This document shows, one piece after another, positions 10,210 through 21,969 of a stretch of DNA of 64,000 nt. Every line of letters starts with the position of its first letter. The first letter of the stretch is position 1. A model generated the notes under the pieces. It saw only the letters and a list, made by a program, of their open reading frames with translations, ran no database searches and was not told where the DNA came from. A program made the position numbers and the translations under genes. The DNA comes from Palaemon carinicauda (Eukaryota; Arthropoda; Malacostraca; Decapoda; Palaemonidae): the NCBI RefSeq assembly GCF_036898095.1, contig NC_090750.1, positions 85,966,893-86,030,892 of the forward strand, in the 5' to 3' direction.

Positions 10210-12672
10210 ATGTCTGACCCTTCTCAAGTCCCCAAGTACAGGAAATGTAGCGCTAGGGACTGTTCAAGGCGTCTTCCGAAGGCCTCTATCGATCCGCACA
10301 CCGTTTGTTCCAATTGTAGGGGTAAAGCCTGTCAATTGGAAGATCGATGTGAGGAATGTGTTGGGCTTTCGGAATTCGGGTTTCAAGAATTCCTGAAATA
10401 TGCACGTAGGCTAGAGAAGGATAGGATCAGGAGGAGTTCGTCTCGCTCAATTGATTTTTCCTCTCCCCATGCCCCTCAACTTATTCCTTCCCCTGTAGTG
10501 GTTGCACCCGACCCCCCTGCTAGCTCTCATCAACCTTCAATGGCAGATATGATGCATGCCATCCAGGCTCTAGGTGAGAGAGTCGAGTCATTGGCGAATG
10601 ACCGCAATCAACTCATGGCTGACGTCAGAGAGTTGAAAGGTAAAAGTGCAGTGGGAAGTGAAGTGAGTGTCAGTGCAGTGAAAAGTGTCAGTGTTACGCA
10701 TGAGGGTGCGTCTGTTCGTGCCTGTCGTCCTCCCAGTCCGGGACCTCTTGCAAGCTCCCAAGCCCAGGGGAGAAGCAATGTCGTACGACCAAAGGGTTCG
10801 ACAGGCTTTAATCAGCGGACAGACGTACCCTCCGTGGTTTCGGACGTATCTTACCTAGATCGTCCCACCCACAAGAAGACGAGTGAGCCCGTTCATTCCT
10901 CGTCTGCGGAAGAGGTTTCTCGACAGAAACGATGGACCAAGGTCTCACGGCCTCTTAAACGTAAGGTCCCTTCCGAGCAAGTCCAACGGCCCAGGTGTAG
11001 CCACTGGGTCAGTTCGGACTCGCTGCAGTCCTCCGACGACTGCACACCTCCTAAGAGAGGCAAAGTGGTACCGCAACAGGCAGTCACTCTGTCTGTTGCC
11101 GCACCCGCTGTTTTAGACCCTAAGTCTCAACGGACAGTAACTCCGTCTGTTGCCGCTTTTGTAGACCCTAAGTGGTCTTTGCTGCAGTCTATGCAAACTC
11201 AGTTAGCTGCTGTTATGCAGGAGTTTCGTGCGGAGAAGGTTGACGCTGCACCTGTTAGCCTACAACCTGCCACGGTTGTGCGCCCAGCAGACGCTGAGGC
11301 TGCCTGCTCCCACACTCCAGCTGTGAGAGCTCCTCCACCCATGCGCAGTCGACCCTGCCAGACGCATGATGACGTTCACAGACGCACGGAACCCTCCGTT
11401 GCCGTGCGTGAGCTACCACAACAACAGGAGGGTGGAGTTAGGCTGCTGTGTTTTGACGCGGTGCGTCAGCCTCCGCAACCCACAGTGGTCTCCGCTATCC
11501 TTCCACAGTCGGGAGTAGACGCTTTGCGCACCCACTCAGCTTTGGTTGTTGCCAGTTATCAGACTGACCAACAGTGGCATGACGTTGGGTCCAGTGCAGC
11601 CACGCATGCACCCGTGCTGCCGGACTCAGCCGTCCAGCCTACTCCGTTGCCTCTTCCTCCTCAACATTCAGACGATGGTATCTCTGATGATGACGAAGCT
11701 GCACATCTTGACGACCAACACTCGGACATCGAAGAACCCAAGACCACACCTCCCTCCTTAGACTTTAGGAAAGTGCTTGCGCTGTTCAAGGATTTATATC
11801 CGGATCAGTTTGTGTCTGCAGCACCACGCTCGCCTCCCTCTGAGTTCGCTTTAGGCATGCAGTCAGCAGCACCTGCCTTTACGAAGCTCGTACTCGCTCG
11901 CTCGTCCAAGAGAGCTTTAAGGGTACTGGGAGAGTGGTTGCAGTCCAAGAAGCAACTTGGGAAGACATCCTTCATGTTTCCCCCGGTCAAGCTTGCTTCC
12001 AGATCTAGCGTCTGGTATGCCACGGGAGAAGTTCTCGGCTTGGGAGTTCCTGCCTCTGCCCAGGGCGACTTCTCAAGTCTGGTAGACTCTCCCCGCAGGC
12101 TGGCTATGAGACGCTCCAAGATTTGCTGGACTCCTTCGGATATGGACCATCTTATGAAGGGAGTTTTCCGTGCATTCGAAGTCTTTAACTTCTTGGACTG
12201 GTGTTTGGGAGCGTTGAGCAGGAAGACCTCCCCTTCTGATAAGGAAACTTCCATGCTCATCATGTCCTGCATGGACAAAGCCATACGGGATGGTTCTAGT
12301 GAACTTGCGGCTTCTTTCGTGTCTGGGGTCCTCAAGAAGCGGGATCACCTTTGCTCCTTCTTGTCAGCTGGAGTCACCCCATGTCAAAAGTCGGAGCTTA
12401 TGTTTGCTCCACTCTCGAAGTGTCTCTTCCCTGAAGAGTTGATCAAGGAGATTGCTGCCTCCTTGGTCCAGAAAGACACCCATGACCTGGTGGCGTCATC
12501 CGCACGCAAAGCCACCCCTTTGCCCTCCGTGCCTAGACCCAGGATGGACACTCCAGCTTCAAGGTTCATTCCGCCCTTTCGTGGCAGAGCCTCCAGCAGA
12601 GGAGGTGCTCGTGCCGGAAGTCAACGTGGGAGCCAGAAGAAGGGTTCCAAGTCCTCTAGAGGCAGAGTCTGA
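10210..12672 (+). CDS. gag: Gag-like protein of DIRS element B
   Basis: 820 residues, uninterrupted. Domain order matches element A: an N-terminal cysteine cluster (CSNC, CEEC), a Ser/Val-rich variable segment, a low-complexity Pro/Gln/Ala linker (about 330-500) shorter and less Gln-rich than in A, an acidic stretch ('SDDDEAAHLDDQHSD'), then the capsid-like conserved block from 'LDFRKVLALFKDLYPD' onward and a basic Gly/Arg/Ser tail. It begins with MSDPSQVPK, 207 nt after the ITR. It ends with UGA followed by CUG. Capsid function is inferred from DIRS family knowledge. Confidence 0.88.
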   Translation: MSDPSQVPKYRKCSARDCSRRLPKASIDPHTVCSNCRGKACQLEDRCEECVGLSEFGFQEFLKYARRLEKDRIRRSSSRSIDFSSPHAPQLIPSPVVVAPDPPASSHQPSMADMMHAIQALGERVESLANDRNQLMADVRELKGKSAVGSEVSVSAVKSVSVTHEGASVRACRPPSPGPLASSQAQGRSNVVRPKGSTGFNQRTDVPSVVSDVSYLDRPTHKKTSEPVHSSSAEEVSRQKRWTKVSRPLKRKVPSEQVQRPRCSHWVSSDSLQSSDDCTPPKRGKVVPQQAVTLSVAAPAVLDPKSQRTVTPSVAAFVDPKWSLLQSMQTQLAAVMQEFRAEKVDAAPVSLQPATVVRPADAEAACSHTPAVRAPPPMRSRPCQTHDDVHRRTEPSVAVRELPQQQEGGVRLLCFDAVRQPPQPTVVSAILPQSGVDALRTHSALVVASYQTDQQWHDVGSSAATHAPVLPDSAVQPTPLPLPPQHSDDGISDDDEAAHLDDQHSDIEEPKTTPPSLDFRKVLALFKDLYPDQFVSAAPRSPPSEFALGMQSAAPAFTKLVLARSSKRALRVLGEWLQSKKQLGKTSFMFPPVKLASRSSVWYATGEVLGLGVPASAQGDFSSLVDSPRRLAMRRSKICWTPSDMDHLMKGVFRAFEVFNFLDWCLGALSRKTSPSDKETSMLIMSCMDKAIRDGSSELAASFVSGVLKKRDHLCSFLSAGVTPCQKSELMFAPLSKCLFPEELIKEIAASLVQKDTHDLVASSARKATPLPSVPRPRMDTPASRFIPPFRGRASSRGGARAGSQRGSQKKGSKSSRGRV

Positions 12673-14731
12673 CTGCCACCTTCTTCAGACAGCAGTGGGA
12701 GCCAGGCTCAAGAACTACTGGCAGGCCTGGGAGAACAGGGGCGCAGACGCACAGTCTGTGAAGTTACTCAAGGAGGGGTACAAGATTCAATTCTTGCGCA
12801 AGCCCCCTCTAGCAACAACTCCCATCGACCTCTCTCCCAGGTACAGAGAGGAGGACAAGAGACTAGCTTTACAGCAAGAGGTGTCTCTCTTACTACAAAA
12901 GGGAGCGGTAGTCATAGTCCGGGACCATCAATCCCCGGGCTTCTACAACCGCCTCTTCTTAGTGCCGAAGAAGACAGGAGGGTGGAGACCGGTGCTAGAC
13001 GTCAGTGCTCTGAATGTCTTTGTCACAAAGCAGACGTTCACCATGGAGACGACAAAGTCGGTTCTAGCATCGGTCAGGAAGGAAGACTGGATGGTCTCGT
13101 TAGACCTAAAGGACGCTTACTTTCACGTCCCCATCCACCCAGTTTCCCAACCTTTTCTAAGGTTCGTTTTCGGGAAGGTTGTATACCAGTTCCAAGCCCT
13201 GTGCTTTGGCCTAAGCACGGCACCTCTAGTTTTTACCAAACTGATGAGGAATATTGCCAAATTCCTGCATTTAGCAAACATCAGAGCCTCCCTCTATTTG
13301 GACGACTGGCTTTTAAGAGCTGCGTCAAGTCGTCGCTGTCTGGAGAATCTACAGTGGACTCTAGATCTGACCAAGGAATTGGGTCTCCTGGTCAATATAG
13401 AAAAGTCCCAACTCGTCCCATCCCAAACTATAGTATACCTAGGAATGGAGATTCAGAGTCAAGCTTTTCGGGCTTTTCCGTCGGCCCCCAGAATCAGTCA
13501 AGCCCAAGAATGCATCCAGTCCATGCTGAAGAAGGACCGATGTTCAGTCAGACAGTGGATGAGTCTGATAGGGACGCTTTCATCACTGAACCAGTTCATC
13601 GCGTTAGGGAGACTCCACCTCCGCCCCCTTCAATTTCACTTAGCTGCTCACTGGAGAAAGGACAAGACGCTAGAAGCGGTCTTGGTTCCTATTTCCGAGA
13701 AGATGAAGTCGTCACTGACTTGGTGGAAGAACAACATTCTCCTCAGGGAGGGTCTGCCACTGGCTGTTCAGACCCCCGACCACCTTCTCTTCTCGGACGC
13801 ATCGGACACGGGCTGGGGTGCGACATTGGACGGTCGGGAATGCTCGGGCACGTGGAATGCGGTTCAAAGCGAGTTGCACATCAACTGCAAGGAGCTACTG
13901 GCAGTTCATCTGGCCTTGAGAAGCTTCAAGTCCCTCCTTCTAGGCAAGGTGGTGGAGGTGAACTCCGACAACACCACAGCCTTGGCGTACATCTCCAAGC
14001 AAGGAGGGACTCATTCGATGACGTTGTACGAGATCGCAAGGGACCTCCTCACCTGGTCAAGAGATCGAAACATATCCCTAGTAACGAGGTTCATTCAAGG
14101 CGACATGAATGTCATGGCAGACCGCCTCAGCCGGAAGGGTCAAATCATCCCAACAGAGTGGACCCTTCACAAGAATGTATGCAACAGACTATGGGCATTG
14201 TGGGGCCAGCCCACCATAGATCTGTTCGCAACCTCGATGACCAAGAGGCTCCCAATTTATTGTTCACCGATTCCGGACCCAGCAGCAGTTCACATAGATG
14301 CCTTTCTTCTGGATTGGTCCCATCTAGACCTTTATGCGTTCCCCCCGTTCAAGATTGTCAACAGAGTACTGCAGAAGTTCGCCTCTCACGAAGGGACAAG
14401 GTTGACGTTGGTTGCTCCCCTCTGGCCCGCGAGAGAATGGTTCACCGAGGTACTGCAATGGCTAGTAGACGTTCCCAGAACACTTCCTCTAAGAGTGGAC
14501 CTTCTGCGTCAGCCGCATGTAAAGAAGGTACACCCAAGCCTCCACGCTCTTCGTCTGACTGCCTTCAGACTATCGAAAGACTCTCGAGAGCTAGAGGCTT
14601 TTCGAAGGAGGCAGCCAGAGCGATTGCTAGAGCTAGGAGGACATCCATTCTCAAAGTCTACCAGTCGAAGTGGGAAGTCTTCCGAAGCTGGTGCAAGTCT
14701 AAATCAGTATCCTCAACCAGTACTTCTGTAA
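12452..14731 (+). CDS. RT / RNase H / methyltransferase-like polyprotein of element B (intact)
   Basis: 759-codon open frame, +1 to gag, overlapping gag by about 220 nt. RT core: 'QSPGFYNRLFLV', 'VSLDLKDAYFHVPIHP', 'FQALCFGLSTAP' and YLDD at 13295-13306. RNase H: 'FSDASDTGWGAT' (Asp), 'NCKELLAV' (Glu) and 'VNSDNTTALAY' (Asp). The C-terminal part carries 'TIDLFATSMT' and 'DLYAFPPFK', the DIRS methyltransferase-like region. No stop or frameshift was found. The listed start is the first ATG of the frame; recognisable homology begins about 40 codons later ('RPFVAEPPAEE'), so real initiation or frameshifting is unknown. It would copy element RNA to DNA in cytoplasmic or nuclear particles (family inference). 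Confidence 0.9.
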   Translation: MLPPWSRKTPMTWWRHPHAKPPLCPPCLDPGWTLQLQGSFRPFVAEPPAEEVLVPEVNVGARRRVPSPLEAESDCHLLQTAVGARLKNYWQAWENRGADAQSVKLLKEGYKIQFLRKPPLATTPIDLSPRYREEDKRLALQQEVSLLLQKGAVVIVRDHQSPGFYNRLFLVPKKTGGWRPVLDVSALNVFVTKQTFTMETTKSVLASVRKEDWMVSLDLKDAYFHVPIHPVSQPFLRFVFGKVVYQFQALCFGLSTAPLVFTKLMRNIAKFLHLANIRASLYLDDWLLRAASSRRCLENLQWTLDLTKELGLLVNIEKSQLVPSQTIVYLGMEIQSQAFRAFPSAPRISQAQECIQSMLKKDRCSVRQWMSLIGTLSSLNQFIALGRLHLRPLQFHLAAHWRKDKTLEAVLVPISEKMKSSLTWWKNNILLREGLPLAVQTPDHLLFSDASDTGWGATLDGRECSGTWNAVQSELHINCKELLAVHLALRSFKSLLLGKVVEVNSDNTTALAYISKQGGTHSMTLYEIARDLLTWSRDRNISLVTRFIQGDMNVMADRLSRKGQIIPTEWTLHKNVCNRLWALWGQPTIDLFATSMTKRLPIYCSPIPDPAAVHIDAFLLDWSHLDLYAFPPFKIVNRVLQKFASHEGTRLTLVAPLWPAREWFTEVLQWLVDVPRTLPLRVDLLRQPHVKKVHPSLHALRLTAFRLSKDSRELEAFRRRQPERLLELGGHPFSKSTSRSGKSSEAGASLNQYPQPVLL

Positions 14732-15630
14732 CTCAGATAGCTGACTTCCTTTTATACCTAAGGAAAGAAAGATCCCTTTCAGCTCCCACGATCAAGGGTT
14801 ACAGGAGCATGTTGGCAGCAGTCTTCCGTCACAGAGGTTTAGATCTTTCCAACAACAAAGATCTACAGGACCTCCTTAAGTCTTTTGAGACCTCGAAGGA
14901 GCGTCGGTTGGCCACACCAGGTTGGAACTTAGACGTGGTACTAAGGTTCCTTATGTCAGCAAGGTTCGAACCACTTCAATCAGCCTCTTTAAAAGATCTC
15001 ACTTTGAAAACTCTTTTCCTCGTCTGCTTAGCAACAGCTAAAAGAGTCAGTGAGATACACGCCTTCAGCAGGAACATTGGATTTACATCTGAAACGGCTA
15101 CATGTTCCTTACAGCTTGGTTTTTTAGCCAAAAACGAACTTCCTTCTCGTCCTTGGCCCAAATCGTTCGATATTCCAAGCCTTGCTAATTTGGTTGGAAA
15201 TGAACAAGAAAGAGTACTATGCCCGGTAAGAGCTCTTAAGTACTATTTGAAACGGACTAAGCCATTACGTGGACAATCAGAAGCTTTATGGTGCGCCATT
15301 AAGAAACCTTCTTTACCAATGTCGAAGAATGCAGTTTCTTATTATATCAGACTTTTAATTCGAGAAGCTCATTCCCATCTGAATGAGGAGGACCATGCTT
15401 TGCTGAAGGTAAGGACACATGAAGTTAGAGCTGTCGCAACTTCAGTGGCCTTCAAACAAAACAGATCTCTGCAGAGTGTAATGGATGCAACCTATTGGAG
15501 AAGCAAGTCAGTGTTCGCATCATTTTACCTTAAAGATGTCCAGTCTCTTTACGAGAACTGCTACACCCTGGGACCATTCGTAGCAGCGAGTGCAGTAGTG
15601 GGTGAGGGCTCAACCACTACATTCCCCTAA
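12982..15630 (+). CDS. Tyrosine recombinase ORF of element B (intact)
   Basis: Same frame as gag; the frame is open from 12673 to 15630, and 12982 is merely the first in-frame start codon after it (GTG). The YR domain is in the last 370 codons: core-binding part ('RGFSKEAARAIARARR', 'SKWEVFRSWC', 'TIKGYRSML'), catalytic Arg in 'AKRVSE' (about 15036-15053), HxxR in 'HEVRAVATS' (about 15418-15444) and Tyr in 'FASFYLKD' (about 15526). It overlaps the RT ORF extensively, as in other DIRS elements. It is predicted to insert the circular DNA product into chromosomal DNA. Confidence 0.88.
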   Translation: METGARRQCSECLCHKADVHHGDDKVGSSIGQEGRLDGLVRPKGRLLSRPHPPSFPTFSKVRFREGCIPVPSPVLWPKHGTSSFYQTDEEYCQIPAFSKHQSLPLFGRLAFKSCVKSSLSGESTVDSRSDQGIGSPGQYRKVPTRPIPNYSIPRNGDSESSFSGFSVGPQNQSSPRMHPVHAEEGPMFSQTVDESDRDAFITEPVHRVRETPPPPPSISLSCSLEKGQDARSGLGSYFREDEVVTDLVEEQHSPQGGSATGCSDPRPPSLLGRIGHGLGCDIGRSGMLGHVECGSKRVAHQLQGATGSSSGLEKLQVPPSRQGGGGELRQHHSLGVHLQARRDSFDDVVRDRKGPPHLVKRSKHIPSNEVHSRRHECHGRPPQPEGSNHPNRVDPSQECMQQTMGIVGPAHHRSVRNLDDQEAPNLLFTDSGPSSSSHRCLSSGLVPSRPLCVPPVQDCQQSTAEVRLSRRDKVDVGCSPLARERMVHRGTAMASRRSQNTSSKSGPSASAACKEGTPKPPRSSSDCLQTIERLSRARGFSKEAARAIARARRTSILKVYQSKWEVFRSWCKSKSVSSTSTSVTQIADFLLYLRKERSLSAPTIKGYRSMLAAVFRHRGLDLSNNKDLQDLLKSFETSKERRLATPGWNLDVVLRFLMSARFEPLQSASLKDLTLKTLFLVCLATAKRVSEIHAFSRNIGFTSETATCSLQLGFLAKNELPSRPWPKSFDIPSLANLVGNEQERVLCPVRALKYYLKRTKPLRGQSEALWCAIKKPSLPMSKNAVSYYIRLLIREAHSHLNEEDHALLKVRTHEVRAVATSVAFKQNRSLQSVMDATYWRSKSVFASFYLKDVQSLYENCYTLGPFVAASAVVGEGSTTTFP

Positions 15631-16033
15631 TCCCATAACCTTTTTAATCTTTCTCTTGAAATGCTTTTTATTGTTGTTTTTGGGTTGTCCGGAAGGCTAA
15701 GAAGCCTTTCGCATCCTGGTTGATTTGGCGGGTGGTCAAATTCTTTCTTGAGAAGCGCCTAGATTAGAGGTTTTGATGAGGTCCTTTAGTATGGGTTGCA
15801 ACCCTTCATACTTCAGCTCCTAGGAGTCGCTCAGCATCCTGTGAGGATCGCGAGGCTCAGTAAGGAAGACGTACTTAAAAAGGCAGAGTAATTGTTCAAG
15901 TCGACTTCCTTACCAGGTACTTATTAATTTTATGTTTGTTATTTTTTGAATAACTGCTAAAATGAAATACGGAATACTTAGCTCTTAATGTTAACATATA
16001 TGCTGGTCTCTACCCACCCCCCTGGGTGTGAAT

Positions 16034-16123
16034 CAGCTATATGATCACCGGGTAAGTTTAATATTGAAAAATGTTATTTTCATTAGTAAAATTAATTTTT
16101 GAATATACTTACCCGGTGATCAT
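16034..16123 (+). repeat. ICR of element B
   Basis: Joins the reverse complements of the left tail ('ggtaagtttaatattgaaa') and the right tail ('aatgttattttcattagtaa'). Confidence 0.87.
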
Positions 16124-16173
16124 AAATTAAAGGACCCACCCTTCCTCCCCAATAGAGACCCAGTGGACCGAGG

Positions 16174-16373
16174 AGAAAATTGGTTCTGTGTTGACATCGA
16201 GTACTTGAGTACCTGCTCGACAGATGGCGCTGTTGATGTACACCCCCACCTGTATAGCGATCGCTGGCGTATTCCGCCCGTTGGTTTTTCTGTCGGGCAG
16301 CAGAGCTGACAGCTATATGATCACCGGGTAAGTATATTCAAAAATTTATTTTACTAATGAAAATAACATTTTT
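16174..16373 (-). repeat. Right ITR of element B
   Basis: Inverted copy of 9830-10003 with the longer outer tail ending 'gaaaataacattttt'. Confidence 0.9.
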
Positions 16374-18020
<1,647 letters not shown>

Positions 18021-18222
18021 ACCACTTTACTCTTAAGTGTTAACCTTTTTTGTGTTCAATAATATACTGTACATGATTATTGCTGTACTATACCTCAGTA
18101 TACTGTATGCTTAAATTTTGAAAAATTATCTTTTCAAGTCATTAAATTCATAACGTAAAGCTATTTCTAAACTGTGCCATTCATAGTCTCTTTTGTGATT
18201 TTATTTATTTTATGAATTTCAG

Positions 18223-18449
18223 GTTCCAGCCTTCCTATTGTTCACATACGGGTTGTATATGAACAGGGATGCAAGGTATATTCGTGTGATTTTTGTTTCA
18301 AGACATTCCCTTCAGAAAAAGCTCTCTCCTGCCACATTTGCATAGAGCACAATTCTGTTGACATTCAAGATGTGTTTGTATGCTCAGTTTGTAACTGCTG
18401 CCTCTTGAGCCAGTCTGACTTATTGGAACATGCAGCTATACGCCATCAG
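18223..18449 (+). CDS. C2H2 zinc-finger gene, internal exon (fingers 1-2)
   Basis: 227-nt exon with acceptor 'tgaatttcag' ending at 18222 and donor 'cag|gtagtg' at 18449/18450. The first two bases complete a codon from an unseen upstream exon; it ends in phase 0. It encodes two C2H2 fingers: 'CDFC' x12 H x4 H (finger 1) and 'CSVC' x12 H x4 H (finger 2). Such proteins usually bind DNA in the nucleus; the target is unknown. The downstream partner is the 21048 exon, whose phase matches exactly. No upstream exon or promoter was recognised in the window. I do not recognise the gene family beyond C2H2. Confidence 0.82.
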
Positions 18450-21047
18450 GTAGTGTATCATAAATTTTACTGTTTCAAATTTACGTTTTAAGACTGCTTA
18501 TAAGTTTTCATGTGGTTTCTTTAGCATAAAAATGTTTTATTCTTGAGTGGTTGCCATCATTGTAGAAGCCCCTCCCCCTCCTTTTATACTGTGGAGTCTA
18601 AGAGAAGAACTGGAATGGACATGATTAATCTGTTAGTGAGTCTACATATGAAAGTAGATGAACGCATTTAAAGTAGAGAAGAAAACTGGTAGAGGAAGTA
18701 CCAGGATGGACTATTTAACAAGTTCAAGGAATAGGTAGACCAAGGGAGACATGGCTAAGAATCTTGAGAGGGGAAGTATGAAGGGAATATTAAGGTAAAA
18801 GGAGGACACGGGCAGATGACATACATATATAGTGAGAATTCATCAAAGCCCCTTTCATTTTTGAGGTCCTGCAGTAGTTGGATAATGATTGATTGTTGAA
18901 GACTTTATAAGATTCTGATGATATGTTTTTATGTAATCCAAATCTTTCTCCAAGTGGATTTTTAAAAAGAAAAATTGTATTTAATTTGATTTTTTATGCT
19001 ACAGTAACTGTAGTTGATGAAATTACAGTATTTGGAATAGGGCAGTAATTTTGTTAGAATGCTGAAAGGCCATAATAATATTTGTTCATATAATTGTATA
19101 TGCTCAATAAGAAAAAGTCCTTCATCAAAATCACTTTGCATGTAATTGCTCTGAATAGTCCCCAAAGCTTTTATCCTTGCTTAAAGAGAAAATTTTAGTC
19201 ACCTATAGTCCATTTCTTTAGGCGAGTCATATTTGCACCGACTCACAACGGTGCCCTTTTAGCTCGGAAAAGTTTCCTGGTCACTGATTGGTTAGAATTA
19301 TCTTGTCCAACCAATCAGCGATCAGGAAACTTTTCCGAGCTAAAAGGGCACCACTGCGAGTCGGTGCAAATATGACTCGCTAAAAGAAATGGACTATAGT
19401 ATTGCACATATGCTGGTGTCGATTCCCGGTATCTCTAGCATTAGCCAGATCTATTGCCTTTGTGTCTGTGGATATGTTCTTTGTATACCACGTTTTATCC
19501 TTAGATATATTTCCTTTGCAATATTTACTCTTATATTTTAGATAGCCTTAATTCTTTGTTCTTTGCCTTTTTTTTTGTGTTCATCACTTCTGTGATAAGA
19601 GAAGTAAACTGTTGGAGGACTGATTCATTAGTTACTTGGTTGGTCATGAGGGCAGTGGGGTTTAGTTATGAAAAACTAAAGTAGTTTGCTAAGAATTTAT
19701 GATATTAGAGCACAGCCATTTTTGTTGGTTTGGAAGAATAAAAGTTGAGTTTTGTGTTGCAATTGTAATTTTTGCTTTTCATATCTTATTTTGGTAGTAA
19801 GTTATTTACTTAGATGTAAGTTCTTGCAGAGTGCCATATGCAACAAAAGATTACTAGCCTACCGCTCATTAACTTCATAATGTTGCCATTATTTTATAAG
19901 CAAAAAATAAAGAAAGAAGTAACATTACTTATTAAAACTAAGAATATATAAAAAAGAACTTTAGTTAAGGAATATGAGCAGCAAAATAAACTTAGCAGAG
20001 AAGGGACTAGCAGAAATTTGATATGACTGACTAGTGAAGTATGTTTGTTGAGTGTTAATGTACCAAGGCTCAGAGTTAATGTTAGTATCACTTGAGAACC
20101 AAAATTTTACACAATCTAAACAAAGGGAGAGTTTGTCAATCTCTTTAATATATCATTTAGTACTAGGGAATAAGATGGTGGCCATCAACTCCCCTCCCCA
20201 AGGCAATGACTGCAATTGGGAAATAACAAAGAAAAGGAATTGTTATTTGCTTGATAAATTAGATTAGGTTTAGATGATGAAATACAATAGATAAAAGAAT
20301 GGCTAAGCCTAGAAATACTGTACAGACCTTGTTGTCACCCCCAGGCCTAGTACAATAGATGAAAGATACTTACGTGACTCTCTCCTGGGTGATAAAACAA
20401 AATGTATTAAGGGTATTTGAGGGTGAGTTGAGATATAACTCTCCAGGTCCAGTTTTTTTTAAATTTTTATTGCCATAAGTAGTAAATGATTAGAAAGGAT
20501 TTTAACATATATTGAACAATATATATTTTGTAATCACATACTGTACACTTGTTACAGACTTATGCTTATTAGTTTGTTTTAGACAAAGCAGTCACAAAAG
20601 ATGGAAAGGAAAATTGAAATTAAGTACTATTACATTACTTGGTACAAGGGGACAATATATACACAAATACATTCGATGTCCGTACCCTTCTAAGTGTTGG
20701 CTATAACTTTTCTGTAACAAACCCCGCTCTTCTATCACAGAAATTTATTTTATATGGCACAACTGGAAAGTGTTGAGTGAGGGCTAGGTGTTCCCTTCCT
20801 GGTTCCCACATTGACTTTCTTCTTGGTGTGGCATCAGATGAATAGCTGACACGGTCAGGGACCTTGTAATGCTAAGTCATCAGTCTTTATTTATGCCCCG
20901 CCAGTCTGCGAACACTAGAAAGACAATTCTTGCTTATCAGAAAATTGCACCTAATTACAAGAGTAACCCGTACATCTTGTTGCATGAGAAGTTATTTTTT
21001 CATGCTCTCATAACCTCTTATAATCAAAATATGTCTTGTATTTTCAG
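18450..21047 (+). other. Intron between zinc-finger exons
   Basis: 2.6-kb AT-rich intron, GT...AG. It contains the foldback element at 19203-19399; no other gene is seen. Short ORFs near 19900, 20052, 20512 and 20869 have no supporting features. Confidence 0.7.
19203..19399. mobile_element. Foldback MITE-like element with about 94-bp inverted arms
   Basis: Starts 'ctatagtccatttcttta' and ends with its reverse complement 'gaaatggactatag'. The two arms (19203-19297 and 19306-19399) are near-perfect inverted repeats with a handful of mismatches and a loop of about 8 nt. There is no ORF, so it is non-autonomous. A very stable hairpin would form if it is transcribed within the intron. Confidence 0.8.
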
Positions 21048-21921
21048 TTGCAGCTACCTGAAGAACTTGACACAAGTTACATGTTATGTGAATACTGTGG
21101 TGCCAAGGTCTCTAACCATGAAAGTTTGTGGAACCACTTTGAAGAAGACCACGCAGGGTACTCCTTTAAGAAAGGATATAAGTCATTCAATATCACTGAA
21201 CTAACTTTGACTGAAATTTCAAATATTGGCATGGGTGATAAGAATTGCAGAACTCTTTTCAATGTGATAGAACTTCCTTTAAAAGACAAAAAAGAATCAA
21301 AATGTGAGGAAAGAGAGGGTTTGGTAAAAGAAATGGATAATAGAGAAGAATATTGTGAGGTAATAAGGACCAGTGAAAGTGAAGCAGTAAATTTAAGAAA
21401 AGAAAAAGAACATCCAAAGTGTTCAAAAGATAAAGTGCCCCTTGATAAGGGTTTTAAAGCTGAGGTGAACATGAAAGATGTTTTGTTTGAGATTGATTCC
21501 AAAAAACAAGAACTTTTAAACAAAATTTACTCATGCTTAGAGAGTAATGAATATGAAAATTCTGATTTAGATATAACTGTACATTGTGAACCAGATGAAC
21601 TAGAATTTCCATCGGTGAAAGGGGAACTTGTTTTAACTGTGGAAAGTGAGGAAAAGCTTATTTGGAGTAAGGATGTTGTCTCTAAAGTCCTATCGTCTTC
21701 AGGCATTCTAGGGAAGTCATCCACGAATGATAATATTTGCAATTTAGGTCCATCACATGTCAATATGATAGAAGCAGAAGTTGTGACACAGCCTATTAAT
21801 GGAAATAAAGAGAGAAGTGATTATAATCACTCATTTCAAGTTGAATCCAACAGCTCTACGGAAACTCAAGTTCTCGTTGGGTGTGATGATGAAGTGGAAA
21901 AGTATATTGCAGAGGATAAAG
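21048..21921 (+). CDS. C2H2 zinc-finger gene, large exon (finger 3 and acidic linker)
   Basis: Acceptor 'tattttcag' ends at 21047; the exon begins in phase 0, matching the 18449 donor. It encodes finger 3 ('CEYC' x12 H x4 H) and then a long Glu/Lys/Ser-rich, mainly acidic region without domains, likely an unstructured linker. The frame stays open to a TAG at 22010, but a good donor 'aaag|gtaata' at 21921/21922 leaves phase 1, which fits exactly the microexon at 41229. The reading past 21921 becomes repeat-derived at about 21970, which supports splicing here. An alternative transcript ending at 22010 by intron retention cannot be excluded. Confidence 0.82.
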
Positions 21922-21969
21922 GTAATAAATGGGTTTTGACAAAGGAAAAATATGTTTTTGAGGAGGTGC

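Larger units (their letters stand above)
9830..16373 (+). mobile_element. DIRS-type retrotransposon, element B (all ORFs intact)
   Basis: The most complete copy, about 6.5 kb: ITRs at both ends with one mismatch in about 160 bp, ICR, and open gag, RT/RNase H/methyltransferase-like and YR ORFs. All catalytic motifs I can recognise are present. Its ITR core belongs to a lineage distinct from A/D and C/E ('cccggtgatcatatagctg'). It is a candidate autonomous, recently inserted element. Confidence 0.92.
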
